Below, in pieces: positions 48,606 to 56,997 of a stretch of DNA of 64,000 nucleotides. Numbering within the stretch: the stretch's first letter is position 1; each line of letters opens with the position of its first letter. The DNA is from Clostridiales bacterium. Its GTDB lineage: Bacteria > Bacillota > Clostridia > Christensenellales > Aristaeellaceae. Made by a program: the position numbers and the translations under genes. The DNA is taken from contig SVGM01000014.1 of assembly GCA_015056365.1 (NCBI GenBank), forward strand, positions 18,180 through 82,179, in the 5' to 3' direction. Below the pieces are notes generated by a model, which did no database searches, was not told where the DNA came from, and saw nothing but the letters and a program-made list of their open reading frames with translations.

Positions 48606-49238
48606 TTATTCGTCCATCAGCGTCCTGCGCAGCATGCCCAGCGCCATCTTCTCCCAGCGGCATGCCTGTGACTGGGACGCACCCAGCCGCTGCCCCACCT
48701 GCACCTGACTGAAGCCGCATACATACCGGAGCCACAGGACGGCGGCATAGGGTCTTCCCAGCCGCCTTACGGCGTCCATCAGCAGCACCCGTTCCTCAAA
48801 CCCGTCCTCCCTGGCCAGCAAGGACAATTCCGGGTCGGCCGTAATGCGCTGCATCCGCTCCCCGCAGGCGAGTACCTGCCTAAGGCGGCTTTCGTCCACC
48901 TGCAGGGCCCGGCTCAGGGGCTCCAGCCCCGGCTCCGTTCCCTGCCGCGCCGTCCATTCCTCCTGCGCCCTGATCGCCCGCTGCCACAGCCGCATTTCCG
49001 CCCGGGGAATGTGCATGGGCGCGGCGCGGCGGCAATGCTCTCTCAGCGCACCCAGAATCACCGGCACGGCGTAGGTGGAAAATCGCAAGCCGCGGCTCGG
49101 ATCAAATCGGCTTTTGGCCAGCAGGGCCGCCGCGCGCGCCTCCTGCAAAAGCTCCTCCAGCGGTACGCCGCGGCCCAGAAAACGCCTGGCACAGGCCACG
49201 GCAAGCCCTTCATGCCAGCTGTCGCCCGTCATGGTCAT
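48606..49238 (-). CDS. sigF: RNA polymerase sporulation sigma factor SigF
   Basis: Forespore-specific sigma factor. The 210-residue protein has region 2 (ARRFLGRGVPLEELLQEA, RFDPSRGLRFSTYAVPVI), a short region 3, and region 4 (GRPYAAVLWLRYVCGFSQVQVGQRLGASQSQACRWEKMAL). It is about 40 residues shorter than the usual ~250 and more divergent, mainly at the N-terminus, but its place after spoIIAB settles the assignment. The ATG overlaps the spoIIAB stop codon by four bases. Confidence 0.85.
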   Translation of the reverse strand: MTMTGDSWHEGLAVACARRFLGRGVPLEELLQEARAAALLAKSRFDPSRGLRFSTYAVPVILGALREHCRRAAPMHIPRAEMRLWQRAIRAQEEWTARQGTEPGLEPLSRALQVDESRLRQVLACGERMQRITADPELSLLAREDGFEERVLLMDAVRRLGRPYAAVLWLRYVCGFSQVQVGQRLGASQSQACRWEKMALGMLRRTLMDE

Positions 49239-49702
49239 CCGATCTCATCCAGGATCCTCTCCCGGTGCATCCCCGCCTCACCGAGGATGTATTTGCGCAT
49301 GGTCACAGTGGTGCCTTCGCCCACGGTGCTATCCACCTCCACCGCGTCCATGAAGGTTTGCATCACGCAAAAGCCCATGCCGCTGCGTTCGTTTCCGTCG
49401 CCAGTGGAATAAAAGGGCTGCATGGCTGCCTCCACATCCGCGATGCCGCAGCCGTGATCGTGGATGCTCACTGTCAGCAGCTTCCGGTCGCTAAAATCTG
49501 CCTTCATCTCCACCATGCCGCCGCCGTTTCGGTATCCGTGCACGATGGCGTTGGTCACCGCCTCGCTGACCGCAGTCTTGATATCCGCCATCTCCGGCAG
49601 CGTGGGGCAAAGCTGCACCACAAACGCCGCGATGGCCACCCGTGCAAAGGCCTCGTTCTGTGCCAGCGCGGAGAAGCTCAGCTCCATCCGGTTTTCCATC
49701 AT
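49235..49702 (-). CDS. spoIIAB: Anti-sigma F factor SpoIIAB
   Basis: GHKL kinase that holds SigF inactive and phosphorylates SpoIIAA. The 155-residue protein shows the N box EAVTNAIVHGY, G1 box DHGCGIAD and GNERSGMGF. The length is slightly above the ~146 of B. subtilis. The start overlaps the spoIIAA stop codon; GGGAGG lies upstream. Confidence 0.92.
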   Translation of the reverse strand: MMENRMELSFSALAQNEAFARVAIAAFVVQLCPTLPEMADIKTAVSEAVTNAIVHGYRNGGGMVEMKADFSDRKLLTVSIHDHGCGIADVEAAMQPFYSTGDGNERSGMGFCVMQTFMDAVEVDSTVGEGTTVTMRKYILGEAGMHRERILDEIG

Positions 49703-50025
49703 GCTCTCCCTCCCATCTTCCCGGTCTGAATCCCGATCAGCCTGTCCAGTCCTGACAGCCGAAACAGCTTTTCCACCGACGGCTGCATGTTTTTCACGCT
49801 CAGGCTGCCCCCGCGGGCGGCCAGGAGCTTCAGCCGGCCCAGCAGCACACCGATCCCCGACGAATCCATAAACGTCAGATTCTCCAGATCCAGCACCAGG
49901 TGTACAATGGACGTATCCTCCAGCAGCGTATCCAGCTGACGTCGGATCTGCGCTGCGGTGTAGTGATCCAGTTCCCCGGCGATAACCGCCGTGACCGCTT
50001 CCCGATAAGGTCTTGCCGTTTGCAT
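49699..50025 (-). CDS. spoIIAA: Anti-anti-sigma factor SpoIIAA
   Basis: STAS-domain antagonist that frees SigF when dephosphorylated. The 108-residue protein has the phosphorylation site in FMDSSGIGVLLGR (second Ser, residue 56; S58 in B. subtilis). The start at 50025 is chosen because GGGAGG lies 6 bases upstream; the in-frame ATG at 50031 abuts that site directly. It is the first gene of the operon. Confidence 0.92.
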   Translation of the reverse strand: MQTARPYREAVTAVIAGELDHYTAAQIRRQLDTLLEDTSIVHLVLDLENLTFMDSSGIGVLLGRLKLLAARGGSLSVKNMQPSVEKLFRLSGLDRLIGIQTGKMGGRA

Positions 50026-50057
50026 AGGCATCCTCCCTAACGCATTCTCGCGTGTAG

Positions 50058-50086
50058 GTTTCGTGTACGTGTCACCTTTATCCTTT
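50058..50086 (-). promoter_or_regulatory. Possible sigma-H promoter of the spoIIA operon
   Basis: On the minus strand AAAGGATAA (50078-50086) fits the sigma-H -35 consensus RNAGGAWWW, and CACGAAA near 50059-50065 approximates the GAAT-type -10 at the expected distance. spoIIA of B. subtilis is sigma-H dependent. The -10 match is imperfect. Confidence 0.45.
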
Positions 50087-50185
50087 GCCGAAATATGGGA
50101 GGTTATGCATCTTCCTCATTGTTTTGTTCCCCCTGATCCGACGGGCTTCCCCACCCATCGACCCGCGCCGCCCGGACACAGCAAA

Positions 50186-50237
50186 ACCCGCCCTTATTCG
50201 CTGCATGAAACAGGACGAATAAGGACGGGTCGTTTTT
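50186..50237. terminator. Terminator after the metallophosphoesterase-like gene
   Basis: A 15-bp stem with one mismatch (50186-50200 with 50216-50230) around a 15-base loop, with T-rich flanks on both strands. It ends the minus-strand gene that stops at 50264. Confidence 0.75.
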
Positions 50238-50263
50238 CAGTTGATTGTTTTCTCGGGCAGGTC

Positions 50264-51346
50264 TCACTCCAGCATGGCCGTGAATTTGATCAGCGTCACC
50301 TGGGGCGGATTAAAGATGCGGCCCTTGAACAGGAGGGTCTCAGGGGCGCTAAGGCCGGGGGAGATGTACTGGTTGAGGCTGTTGACGCGCTGCATGCCCA
50401 CCAGTCCCTCATCGCTGGGGAACCAACCCAGCTCATCCACATAGATGGCCTTGCCGCCGGGCAGCCGCCAGCCGCCGGCGCACCGGTCGCCGCAGAGAAG
50501 CAGGCTGATATTACGGAAGTTAAAGGGATGGGTTTGCTGCGCCCATTCCAGGCTTTCCCGGATGTAGTCTGTGTCCAGAGGCGTGTGGTTGACGGCGATC
50601 TGCAGATCCGTGTCAGACATCTGTCTGCGGGCAATGACGGTGCGCTCCAGCGTTTCGATGCGGTAGCACAGCGCCCGGTAGGTGGCGCCGCCTGCGGAGT
50701 CGTACTGCATGCCCTTGGCTTCCATATCGGCCTTCTGGTTGTTCAGGCTGCCCAGCATGCCTTCGGCGTCCATATCATAGAGGTATTGAGGGGTAAACCA
50801 TACCTTGCGCTTGCCCACTTCCAGCGCCTGAGGGCTGTCCAGATAGATGGCGCCCTCTCCCTGCGCTGCCAGTACCCACTTGTCCAGCACCTGGGGCGTG
50901 CCTCTGGCCGTAGACAGCACCGGCGCCGGGTCTTCGTCGCCGGCAATGAAGTAGATCGGCGCGTCAGGATTGATCTGTTTCAGGGTGTGGATCAAGGAAA
51001 TCATCGGCTCATATTCGCCGCTCTTGCCCACCATATCGCCGGTCATCACCACGGCGCGGTAGCTCTTGCCCCGGAGCAGATCCCGCCACAGGGTCAGGTC
51101 GCTGCCCAGCTGGGAGGCATGCAGGTCGGAGATGTGCAGAATGGTGAAGCCTTCATAGGTCTTATCAAGCCCCATCACGTTCACTTTTTGCTCGTTGAGC
51201 TGCACTTTTTTGTTGCTGGCGCTGTTCACCAGCGCGCCGGTTGCAATAATTGCCGCAATTAGAATAACAAATGTAACCAGGCACCCCCAGTTAGGGCCCC
51301 GTTTTTCCTGCTGAACAAAGATATATCCGTTGTTACGCCTGCCCAC
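50264..51346 (-). CDS. Membrane-anchored metallophosphoesterase-like protein, degenerate
   Basis: Calcineurin-like fold of 360 residues with one N-terminal membrane helix (~20-40, GCLVTFVILIAAIIATGALV), so the domain faces outwards. The first metal motifs are intact (ISDLHASQLG and MTGDMVG). The usual GNHE is GDEDP, and the usual GHxHGGQ is CGDRCAGGW, so several metal ligands are missing; an NHTP histidine remains. It may have lost phosphatase activity. The GTG at 51346 is chosen because the promoter's -10 box (51375-51380) overlaps the upstream ATGs, which would therefore not be in the mRNA, and GGGGGTGA precedes the GTG. Confidence 0.78.
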   Translation of the reverse strand: MGRRNNGYIFVQQEKRGPNWGCLVTFVILIAAIIATGALVNSASNKKVQLNEQKVNVMGLDKTYEGFTILHISDLHASQLGSDLTLWRDLLRGKSYRAVVMTGDMVGKSGEYEPMISLIHTLKQINPDAPIYFIAGDEDPAPVLSTARGTPQVLDKWVLAAQGEGAIYLDSPQALEVGKRKVWFTPQYLYDMDAEGMLGSLNNQKADMEAKGMQYDSAGGATYRALCYRIETLERTVIARRQMSDTDLQIAVNHTPLDTDYIRESLEWAQQTHPFNFRNISLLLCGDRCAGGWRLPGGKAIYVDELGWFPSDEGLVGMQRVNSLNQYISPGLSAPETLLFKGRIFNPPQVTLIKFTAMLE

Positions 51347-51374
51347 ACCTGTCACCCCCGCATATTGTAATTTC

Positions 51375-51404
51375 ATCATACGGTGGAAAAGCACCAGAAG
51401 TCAA
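51375..51404 (-). promoter_or_regulatory. Promoter of the metallophosphoesterase-like gene
   Basis: On the minus strand TTGACT (51399-51404) and TATGAT (51375-51380) have an 18-base spacer. Upstream, 51470-51530 holds two near-copies of TTGTTACATAT, a possible regulator site. Confidence 0.6.
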
Positions 51405-51538
51405 CCCAATTATTCTAAGTAAAGTATTACGCTTTAAGGCCGATTTTACGCCCTTTTGCGATGAAAACGACATACTTGGTTACATATGATTTACACTTGT
51501 TACATATAGCGACATAACTGCCGCACAGGCGCAGCACA

Positions 51539-51577
51539 AACGCCCGAAAAACCGGCTGCTGCCGTCTTCCGGGCGTT
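51539..51577 (-). terminator. Terminator of the Afu/Fbp-HAD operon
   Basis: An 8-bp stem (51570-51577 with 51539-51546) with a GC-rich loop containing TTTTT, 14 bases past the HAD stop codon. Confidence 0.6.
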
Positions 51578-51590
51578 CATACGCCGTTGA

Positions 51591-52205
51591 TTATTCGCTT
51601 ATTTTCACACCCAGCGCCCGTGCCTTTTGGCGCAGATCCGCTGCGTCGTGGAACACGATGCCCTGCCAGCCGGCAGTGACCGCGCCTTCGATGTTCAGGG
51701 GCACGTCGTCAATGAACAGGCACTCCTCGCCCTTTAGAGAGAACACTTCGCAGAACTTCTGATAAATCGCTTGTTGGGGCTTGACCAGACGGTAATCTGC
51801 CGAAACGAACCTGCCGTCGAACCACTCGTGCCCGGGGATGCCTTCCCAGTAGTTGTGCAGCCGCCTGCTGGCATTGGAGAGCAGATATACGTTGTAACCT
51901 GCCGCTTTGCAGTCTTTGACAAAATCCGCCATGCCGCTCACCGGCAGGATGGGCCTGTCCCAATGGAGGAGCAGCTCCTCCAGCGCCGGATGCAGACGCT
52001 CCGGAAGCCGGGGCTTCACCCGCTCAAAGGCTTCCTGCTCACTCAGGCTGCCCCGGTCCATCTGCACCCATTCCAGCGAGCGGAACAGCTCCTTCTGGAT
52101 CAGCTTCACGTCAGTCTCGTCGCTCACGCCCACCCGCTGGATGAACAGCTGCGGGTCAAAGTGCAAAAGCACATTGCCCATGTCGAAGACGATATGGCGG
52201 ATCAT
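51591..52205 (-). CDS. HAD family phosphatase, coupled to the ABC importer
   Basis: Cytoplasmic HAD-IA hydrolase of 204 residues. Motif I is FDMGNVLLHFD, with Gly in place of the second Asp as in YihX-type sugar-phosphate phosphatases; motif II is LLSNASR, motif III the lysine in RLVKPQQ, and motif IV FIDDVPLN. Its ATG overlaps the stop codon of the permease gene by four bases, so it is made with the transporter. This suggests that the imported substrate or a product of it is a phosphate ester (inference). Confidence 0.85.
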   Translation of the reverse strand: MIRHIVFDMGNVLLHFDPQLFIQRVGVSDETDVKLIQKELFRSLEWVQMDRGSLSEQEAFERVKPRLPERLHPALEELLLHWDRPILPVSGMADFVKDCKAAGYNVYLLSNASRRLHNYWEGIPGHEWFDGRFVSADYRLVKPQQAIYQKFCEVFSLKGEECLFIDDVPLNIEGAVTAGWQGIVFHDAADLRQKARALGVKISE

Positions 52206-53875
52206 ACGATCTTCACCTTGCCTTTGGTCAGCCTGAACACGACGAGCAGAGAGATGATGGTGGTCACGGTCAGGATGGTGGCCAGTGCTGCGGCTGTACC
52301 GTCGCTCATACGGGTGACCTCCTGATAGATGGCCACGGCGATGGTGGAGGTTCTGCCGCTGTAAAGCATGATGGAGCTGGACAGCTCATTGATACAGGTG
52401 ATCCAGCTGAGCACCGCGCCGCTCATTACGCCGGGGAGCATCATGCGGGCGGTAACGGTGAAGAAGGTCTTCATGGGCGACACGCCCAGGTTGATGGAGG
52501 CTTCCTCCACCGAGGGATCCATCTGGTACAGGAAGGCGCTGCCGCTGCGCACGGTGTAGGGCAGCTTACGGATCACATAGGAGATGATCATGATGGCCGC
52601 AGTACCCACCAGCACGATAGGCTTGCGATTGAAGGCTACGATCAGGCCGATACCCAGAACAGAGCCGGGAATCACGTAGGGGAACATGATCAAGGTGTCG
52701 ATAATGCTGGCAGCCTTGCCCTTTTTACGCACCAGCACGTAGCTGACCAGAATGCCCACGATGATGATGAACACAATGGCGATCAGGGAGAACAGATACG
52801 TGTTGGTGATGTTGGTGCCAAGGCGGCTGAGGATGGCGCGGTAGTTGTTCAGGTTGATGCCCTGCACCATACCGGAGAAGCTGCGCTCCACAAAGCTCTG
52901 GCATACCACCACGATCTGGGGCAGGAAAGCCAGGAACACCACCAGGTAGATGGGCAGGGAGGCGCCGAAGCGCTTGAAGCCGTGCAGCTGGGTCTCCTGG
53001 GGCGGCCGCAGGGTGGACATGGTGTAGTTCTTCTTGTCCACAACCAGCTTTTGGACGCCCAGCATCACCATGGAGCAGGCCACGATGATCACCGACAGAG
53101 CGGACGCCATATACGGGTTGACCGCACTTTCGGACATGTACTCGTTATACACCAGCACCGGAAGCACCGTATAGCCCTCGCCCAGCAGCATGGGGGTGCC
53201 GAAGTCTGCCAAACAGGTCATGAACACCATGATGCAGCCTGCCAGAATGGAGGGCAGAACCACAGGCAGCGTCACCGTCATGATGCGGCGGAACTTGTTC
53301 ATGCCCAGGTTCTCGGCAGCCTCCTCCAGAGACGCGTCGATGGAGTTCATGGCGCCGGAGGTGTACAAATACACATAGGGGAACAGATGCAGCGTGAACA
53401 CGAAGATGATGCCGTCGCGCCCGTAAATGGTGGGCGCTTGCCAGCCGATGAGCGCAAACAGACGCGCCACCAGACCGTTGCGGCCCAGCAGGATGATCCA
53501 GCTGTACGCGCCGATGAAGGGCGGGCTCATCAGGGACATGATGATCAAAATGTGCAGCAGGTTCTTGCCGAAGATGTTGTAGCGGGTCATCATGTAGGCC
53601 ATAAACACGCCTACGATGGCCGTAAACAGCATGGTAAAGGAGCAGATGGTCAGCGAGCGCAGCAGGGTCTTATAGTAGTACGGCCGCTGGAAGAAACGCT
53701 GGAAGTTGTACAGCGTCACGCCCTCTACCTTTTTGGAGAAGATACTCTTGGTGAGGATGGTGTAGAAGGGATACACGATGAACAGGCACAGCGCCAGGAT
53801 CACGCATACCTTCACAAAGAACCAGAAATCCGGCTTGAAGCGGGCTTTCGGCTCCCGGGGCAGGGTGTTGCTCAT
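52202..53875 (-). CDS. Fused ABC permease (AfuB/FbpB type)
   Basis: Membrane component of a ferric-iron/phosphate-ester-class importer. The 557-residue protein contains two homologous halves, each with about six helices and an EAA loop (DASLEEAAENLGMNKFRRI near 180-200 and DPSVEEASINLGVSPMKTF near 450-470). One chain therefore replaces a permease dimer, as in FbpB and AfuB. It starts on the stop codon of the ATPase gene. Confidence 0.87.
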   Translation of the reverse strand: MSNTLPREPKARFKPDFWFFVKVCVILALCLFIVYPFYTILTKSIFSKKVEGVTLYNFQRFFQRPYYYKTLLRSLTICSFTMLFTAIVGVFMAYMMTRYNIFGKNLLHILIIMSLMSPPFIGAYSWIILLGRNGLVARLFALIGWQAPTIYGRDGIIFVFTLHLFPYVYLYTSGAMNSIDASLEEAAENLGMNKFRRIMTVTLPVVLPSILAGCIMVFMTCLADFGTPMLLGEGYTVLPVLVYNEYMSESAVNPYMASALSVIIVACSMVMLGVQKLVVDKKNYTMSTLRPPQETQLHGFKRFGASLPIYLVVFLAFLPQIVVVCQSFVERSFSGMVQGINLNNYRAILSRLGTNITNTYLFSLIAIVFIIIVGILVSYVLVRKKGKAASIIDTLIMFPYVIPGSVLGIGLIVAFNRKPIVLVGTAAIMIISYVIRKLPYTVRSGSAFLYQMDPSVEEASINLGVSPMKTFFTVTARMMLPGVMSGAVLSWITCINELSSSIMLYSGRTSTIAVAIYQEVTRMSDGTAAALATILTVTTIISLLVVFRLTKGKVKIV

Positions 53876-55002
53876 GCGCCCTCAACCTCCTCGTCAGCAT
53901 AGCGGCTGATGCGCTCCGCATCGGGAGCGATTCCTTCTTCGCCGTCGGCATCGCCTGCGTAGAGGGAGATGCGGTTTGCGTCAAAGTGGATGAACACCTC
54001 TTCGCCCGCCTGATGCACGGTGCTGGTATCCTTGGTGTACTCGTTGATGATCAGCGTCTGGCCGTCATTGAGCTCCACCTCATATTCGATGAAGTCGCCC
54101 AGGAAGGTGGAGAACAGTACCTTGCCGGGCATGCCGCTGTCCGCAAAGAACAGCTGCTCCGGACGGGCGGAGATGCAGGCCTTGCCGCTGTAGCTCTTGC
54201 GCAGCTTCATGGGGAAGCTCAGCTCGCCCTTGATGGTCACGCTGGCGTTTTCCACGTCCGTGCCGTCCACTTCGCAGCTGATGAAGTTACTCACGCCAAT
54301 GAAGCCTGCCACGAAGGGGTTCTGGGGGCGGGCATAGATCTCGCTGGGCGTGCCAATCTGCATGATCTCGCCGTCCTTCATAACGGCGATCCGATCAGAA
54401 ATGGCCAGCGCTTCTTCCTGGTCGTGGGTCACGTATATCGTGGTAATATCCAGCCGGCGCTGCAACTTCTTGATGATGGAGCGCATCTGCACGCGCAGCT
54501 TGGCGTCCAGATTGGAAAGCGGCTCGTCCATCAACAGCACGCCGGGCTCAATGACGAAGGCACGGGCAAGCGCCACGCGCTGCTGCTGGCCGCCGCTCAG
54601 CTCGCTGGGCTTACGCTTGGCCAGCTTCTCGATCTGCACCAGCTCCAGCGCCTGCTTGACCCGGGGCGCGATCTCCTTACCCGGCACCTTGCGGGCCTTG
54701 AGACCATATGCCACGTTCTCCTCCACCGTCAGATGGGGGAAAATGGCATAGTTCTGGAACACCATGCCGATATCACGCTTATGCGCCGGCACATTGTTGA
54801 TCAGCTTATCGCCAAAGTAGAATTGGCCGCCTTCGATGGAGTTGAAACCGGCAATCATGCGCAGCAACGTGGTTTTGCCGCAGCCGGAGGGACCCAGCAG
54901 CGTAAAGAACTCACCCTGCCTGATCTCCAGCGACACGTCGTTCAGCGCCGTAAAGTTTCCATACCGCTTTACCGCATTTTGAATAATCACTTCATTGCTC
55001 AT
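53872..55002 (-). CDS. ABC transporter ATPase (AfuC/FbpC type)
   Basis: 376-residue ATPase with Walker A GPSGCGKTT, signature LSGGQQQR, Walker B VLLMDEPLSNLDAK, the H-loop YVTHDQEEALA and a C-terminal TOBE domain. The family covers iron, phosphonate and sugar-phosphate importers. The ATG at 55002 follows AGAAAGG; an in-frame ATG at 55044 lies in repeat sequence and adds unrelated residues. It is separated from the binding-protein gene by 716 bp of repeat-rich DNA. Confidence 0.88.
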   Translation of the reverse strand: MSNEVIIQNAVKRYGNFTALNDVSLEIRQGEFFTLLGPSGCGKTTLLRMIAGFNSIEGGQFYFGDKLINNVPAHKRDIGMVFQNYAIFPHLTVEENVAYGLKARKVPGKEIAPRVKQALELVQIEKLAKRKPSELSGGQQQRVALARAFVIEPGVLLMDEPLSNLDAKLRVQMRSIIKKLQRRLDITTIYVTHDQEEALAISDRIAVMKDGEIMQIGTPSEIYARPQNPFVAGFIGVSNFISCEVDGTDVENASVTIKGELSFPMKLRKSYSGKACISARPEQLFFADSGMPGKVLFSTFLGDFIEYEVELNDGQTLIINEYTKDTSTVHQAGEEVFIHFDANRISLYAGDADGEEGIAPDAERISRYADEEVEGA

Positions 55003-55023
55003 CCGTATCTCATCCTTTCTCGG

Positions 55024-55079
55024 GCAGGGGGTGACCCCCTGCACCCCCTCTCTGCGCCTTGGGGGCGCAGGGGTCGGGT
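55024..55079. repeat. GC-rich palindromic intergenic element
   Basis: A perfect hairpin (GCAGGGGGT, one base, ACCCCCTGC at 55024-55042) is followed by a G/C-run hairpin, as at 1-60. It lies immediately upstream of the ATPase gene. Confidence 0.6.
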
Positions 55080-55346
55080 GGTGTTTTTCTGTTGACTAAA
55101 GCAACCGCCGGTCGGGGGCCCAACCCCTCCCGGCTATCTCCGGGCCGGAACAGTATACATCATGGTTTCATGGCTGCTCTCATGCTCGCACAGCAGGCGA
55201 CCCATGTAGCACGATGGCCGTAGGAATCACCTTGCCCCATGAAATCGCCCAAACCATTCCTGCATTCAAGCCTGCCCTGCGGGGGCACGCACCGCAGCGC
55301 AGCGAGGACGTGCCCCAATGCAAGCAGCGGTGGCAGGGCAGGGACC

Positions 55347-55494
55347 CTGCCACATAAGCTGCGGAACTGTTGTCCACATCCTGGGGCGAACGCATTGCTT
55401 AAAGCAATGCGGACGTCCACCTGCCACATGAGCTGCGGAACTGTTGTCCACATCCTGGGGCGAACGCATTGCTTAAAGCAATGCGGACGTCCAC
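55347..55494. repeat. Two 74-bp tandem direct repeats
   Basis: Units 55347-55420 and 55421-55494 are identical except for one base. Each contains the palindrome GCATTGCTT, A, AAGCAATGC. They lie between the binding-protein gene and the ATPase gene of the same importer. A 10-bp inverted repeat (TGCCGGGGAA with TTCCCCGGCA, about 55508-55549) follows. Apart from these and the flanking hairpins I see no gene in 55045-55718. Confidence 0.9.
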
Positions 55495-55666
55495 CCCTGC
55501 CTGTACTGCCGGGGAAAGACACTGTACTCCAATGCCCTTCCCCGGCAATACAAACAATCCTTACCCCCCTGCGCCCATTTCGTGGGCACAGTACGGAGGA
55601 GCAGGAGGCACTGCCACCTGCCGGGGCTTGGGGCGGAGACCCGCACAACCCTCCGTCGTAATGCAA

Positions 55667-55701
55667 GGAAAGGGGGCTGCAGGCGAATGCTTACAGCCCC
55701 C
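55667..55701 (-). terminator. Terminator after the Afu/Fbp-type binding protein gene
   Basis: On the minus strand an 8-bp GC stem (55694-55701 with 55672-55679) is followed by TTTCC, 18 bases past the stop codon. It separates the binding protein from the rest of its transporter. Confidence 0.7.
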
Positions 55702-55718
55702 GGGATACTACTGAACGA

Positions 55719-56726
55719 TTACTGAGCGGTCAGGTCGTTCCAGGTGTCGATGATGTTTTCCTTCTCGGTGGCGGCGTAGGCGAAGTCATAGTCGCCCAGA
55801 TCCAGTTCGCTCAGAGCGACCAGGCCCTGGGGTTCCACGTCGCTGCGGACGGGGCGGCGAGCCCAATCCACGTTCTGAGAGGTCTGGCACTCAGCGCTGG
55901 TCACGAAATCGATGAACAGCTTGGCGTTTTCTTCATTGGGGCAGCCCTTGATCAGAGCGACGCCATCCGGCACAGCGGAGTTGGCGGCGGGGTAGATGTA
56001 GCCGATGTCGGGGTTGTCGGCATACAGCACAGCGGACTTCTCGATGGTCACGCCGATGGCATATTCACCAGCAGCAACCAGCTTGTGGCAGTTACCGGAG
56101 GAATCCTGGATCTTGCCGTCCAGGTTGGCGATGAACTTGCCAACCATGTCCCAGCCCTCTTCGATAGTGGGCTTGGAGAACAGCATGGTGCACAGCTGGG
56201 TGTAAGCGGAGCCGGACTTAGCGGGGGAAGCGTAGGCGATCTTGCCCTTGAGCGCTTCGTTGGTCAGGTCATCCCAGGTCTTGGGCACATCGGCCTCGTC
56301 GATCAGGGTCTTGTTGTAGATGATGACCATGGGCAGGGGGCTTTCGCCGATCCACATGTCAGCGGCGTCCTTGAAGGACTCAGCGATCACGTCATCGTTA
56401 ACGGAGACGTAGGGAGCGAAGTAGTTGGTGTAGCCGGCCAGCGTATCAGCGCCGCCGCCCCACAGCACGTCGCCCTGGGGGTTTTCGCTCTCAGCCACAA
56501 CGCGCTGGCACAGTTCGCCGGTGCCGGCAGCGATGACTTCGACCTTGATGTTGGGGTACTTGGCCTGGAACTGGGCAACGCCAGCGTTCAGGGGATCAGC
56601 GTCGTGGGGGCTGTAGACCACCAGGCTGCCGGTATACTCTTCGGGAGCCTTTTCGGCGATGGCAGCACCGGACAGCAGCATCATAGCAGCCAGCGCAAAC
56701 GCAAGGATCTTCACAAGCTTCTTCAT
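55719..56726 (-). CDS. ABC importer binding protein (AfuA/FbpA type)
   Basis: Extracellular binding protein of 335 residues. The signal peptide (MKKLVKILAFALAAMMLLS) ends GAAIA before EK and has no lipobox cysteine. The mature part shows the class pattern GSLVVYSPHDADPLNAGVAQF, DVLWGGGADTLAG, VPKTWDDLT and RRPVRSDV. The class includes ferric iron, phosphonate and hexose-phosphate binders (AfuA of Actinobacillus binds sugar phosphates). The ATG is preceded by AAGGAGG. Confidence 0.87.
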   Translation of the reverse strand: MKKLVKILAFALAAMMLLSGAAIAEKAPEEYTGSLVVYSPHDADPLNAGVAQFQAKYPNIKVEVIAAGTGELCQRVVAESENPQGDVLWGGGADTLAGYTNYFAPYVSVNDDVIAESFKDAADMWIGESPLPMVIIYNKTLIDEADVPKTWDDLTNEALKGKIAYASPAKSGSAYTQLCTMLFSKPTIEEGWDMVGKFIANLDGKIQDSSGNCHKLVAAGEYAIGVTIEKSAVLYADNPDIGYIYPAANSAVPDGVALIKGCPNEENAKLFIDFVTSAECQTSQNVDWARRPVRSDVEPQGLVALSELDLGDYDFAYAATEKENIIDTWNDLTAQ

Positions 56727-56787
56727 GGGAATCCTCCTTCGGTACTATGTGATTTTCTCTCTTGTGGTTATGCCACAATATACACTT

Positions 56788-56815
56788 ATTATACACGATT
56801 CGGGTTGCAAATCAA
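56788..56815 (-). promoter_or_regulatory. Promoter of the Afu/Fbp-type operon
   Basis: On the minus strand TTGATT (56810-56815) and the consensus TATAAT (56788-56793) have a 16-base spacer. Confidence 0.65.
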
Positions 56816-56924
56816 GCGTTTTCTTTTGTATCCAAACGTGACCTTTTCATCCTCGGCGGACAAAAAGACGATGGCAGCGCATTTTTTGCGTCATATTCTG
56901 CCGAAAAAAACTCCGGATTTTTGA

Positions 56925-56953
56925 TTGACACATCCCCGCAAAACGACTATGAT
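56925..56953 (+). promoter_or_regulatory. Promoter of the corA region
   Basis: Consensus TTGACA (56925-56930), an exact 17-base spacer and TATGAT (56948-56953). The transcript would start near 56960, about 210 bases before corA, and would include a small open reading frame. Confidence 0.75.
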
Positions 56954-56997
56954 AAATCATGGAACCATAGCATCCATGCCGAAAGGAGGAGCCCATT

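Noticed and set aside
55160..55714. Open frames on both strands in the repeat region
   Set aside because: Their translations repeat the 74-bp unit and cross hairpins; no start signals support them.
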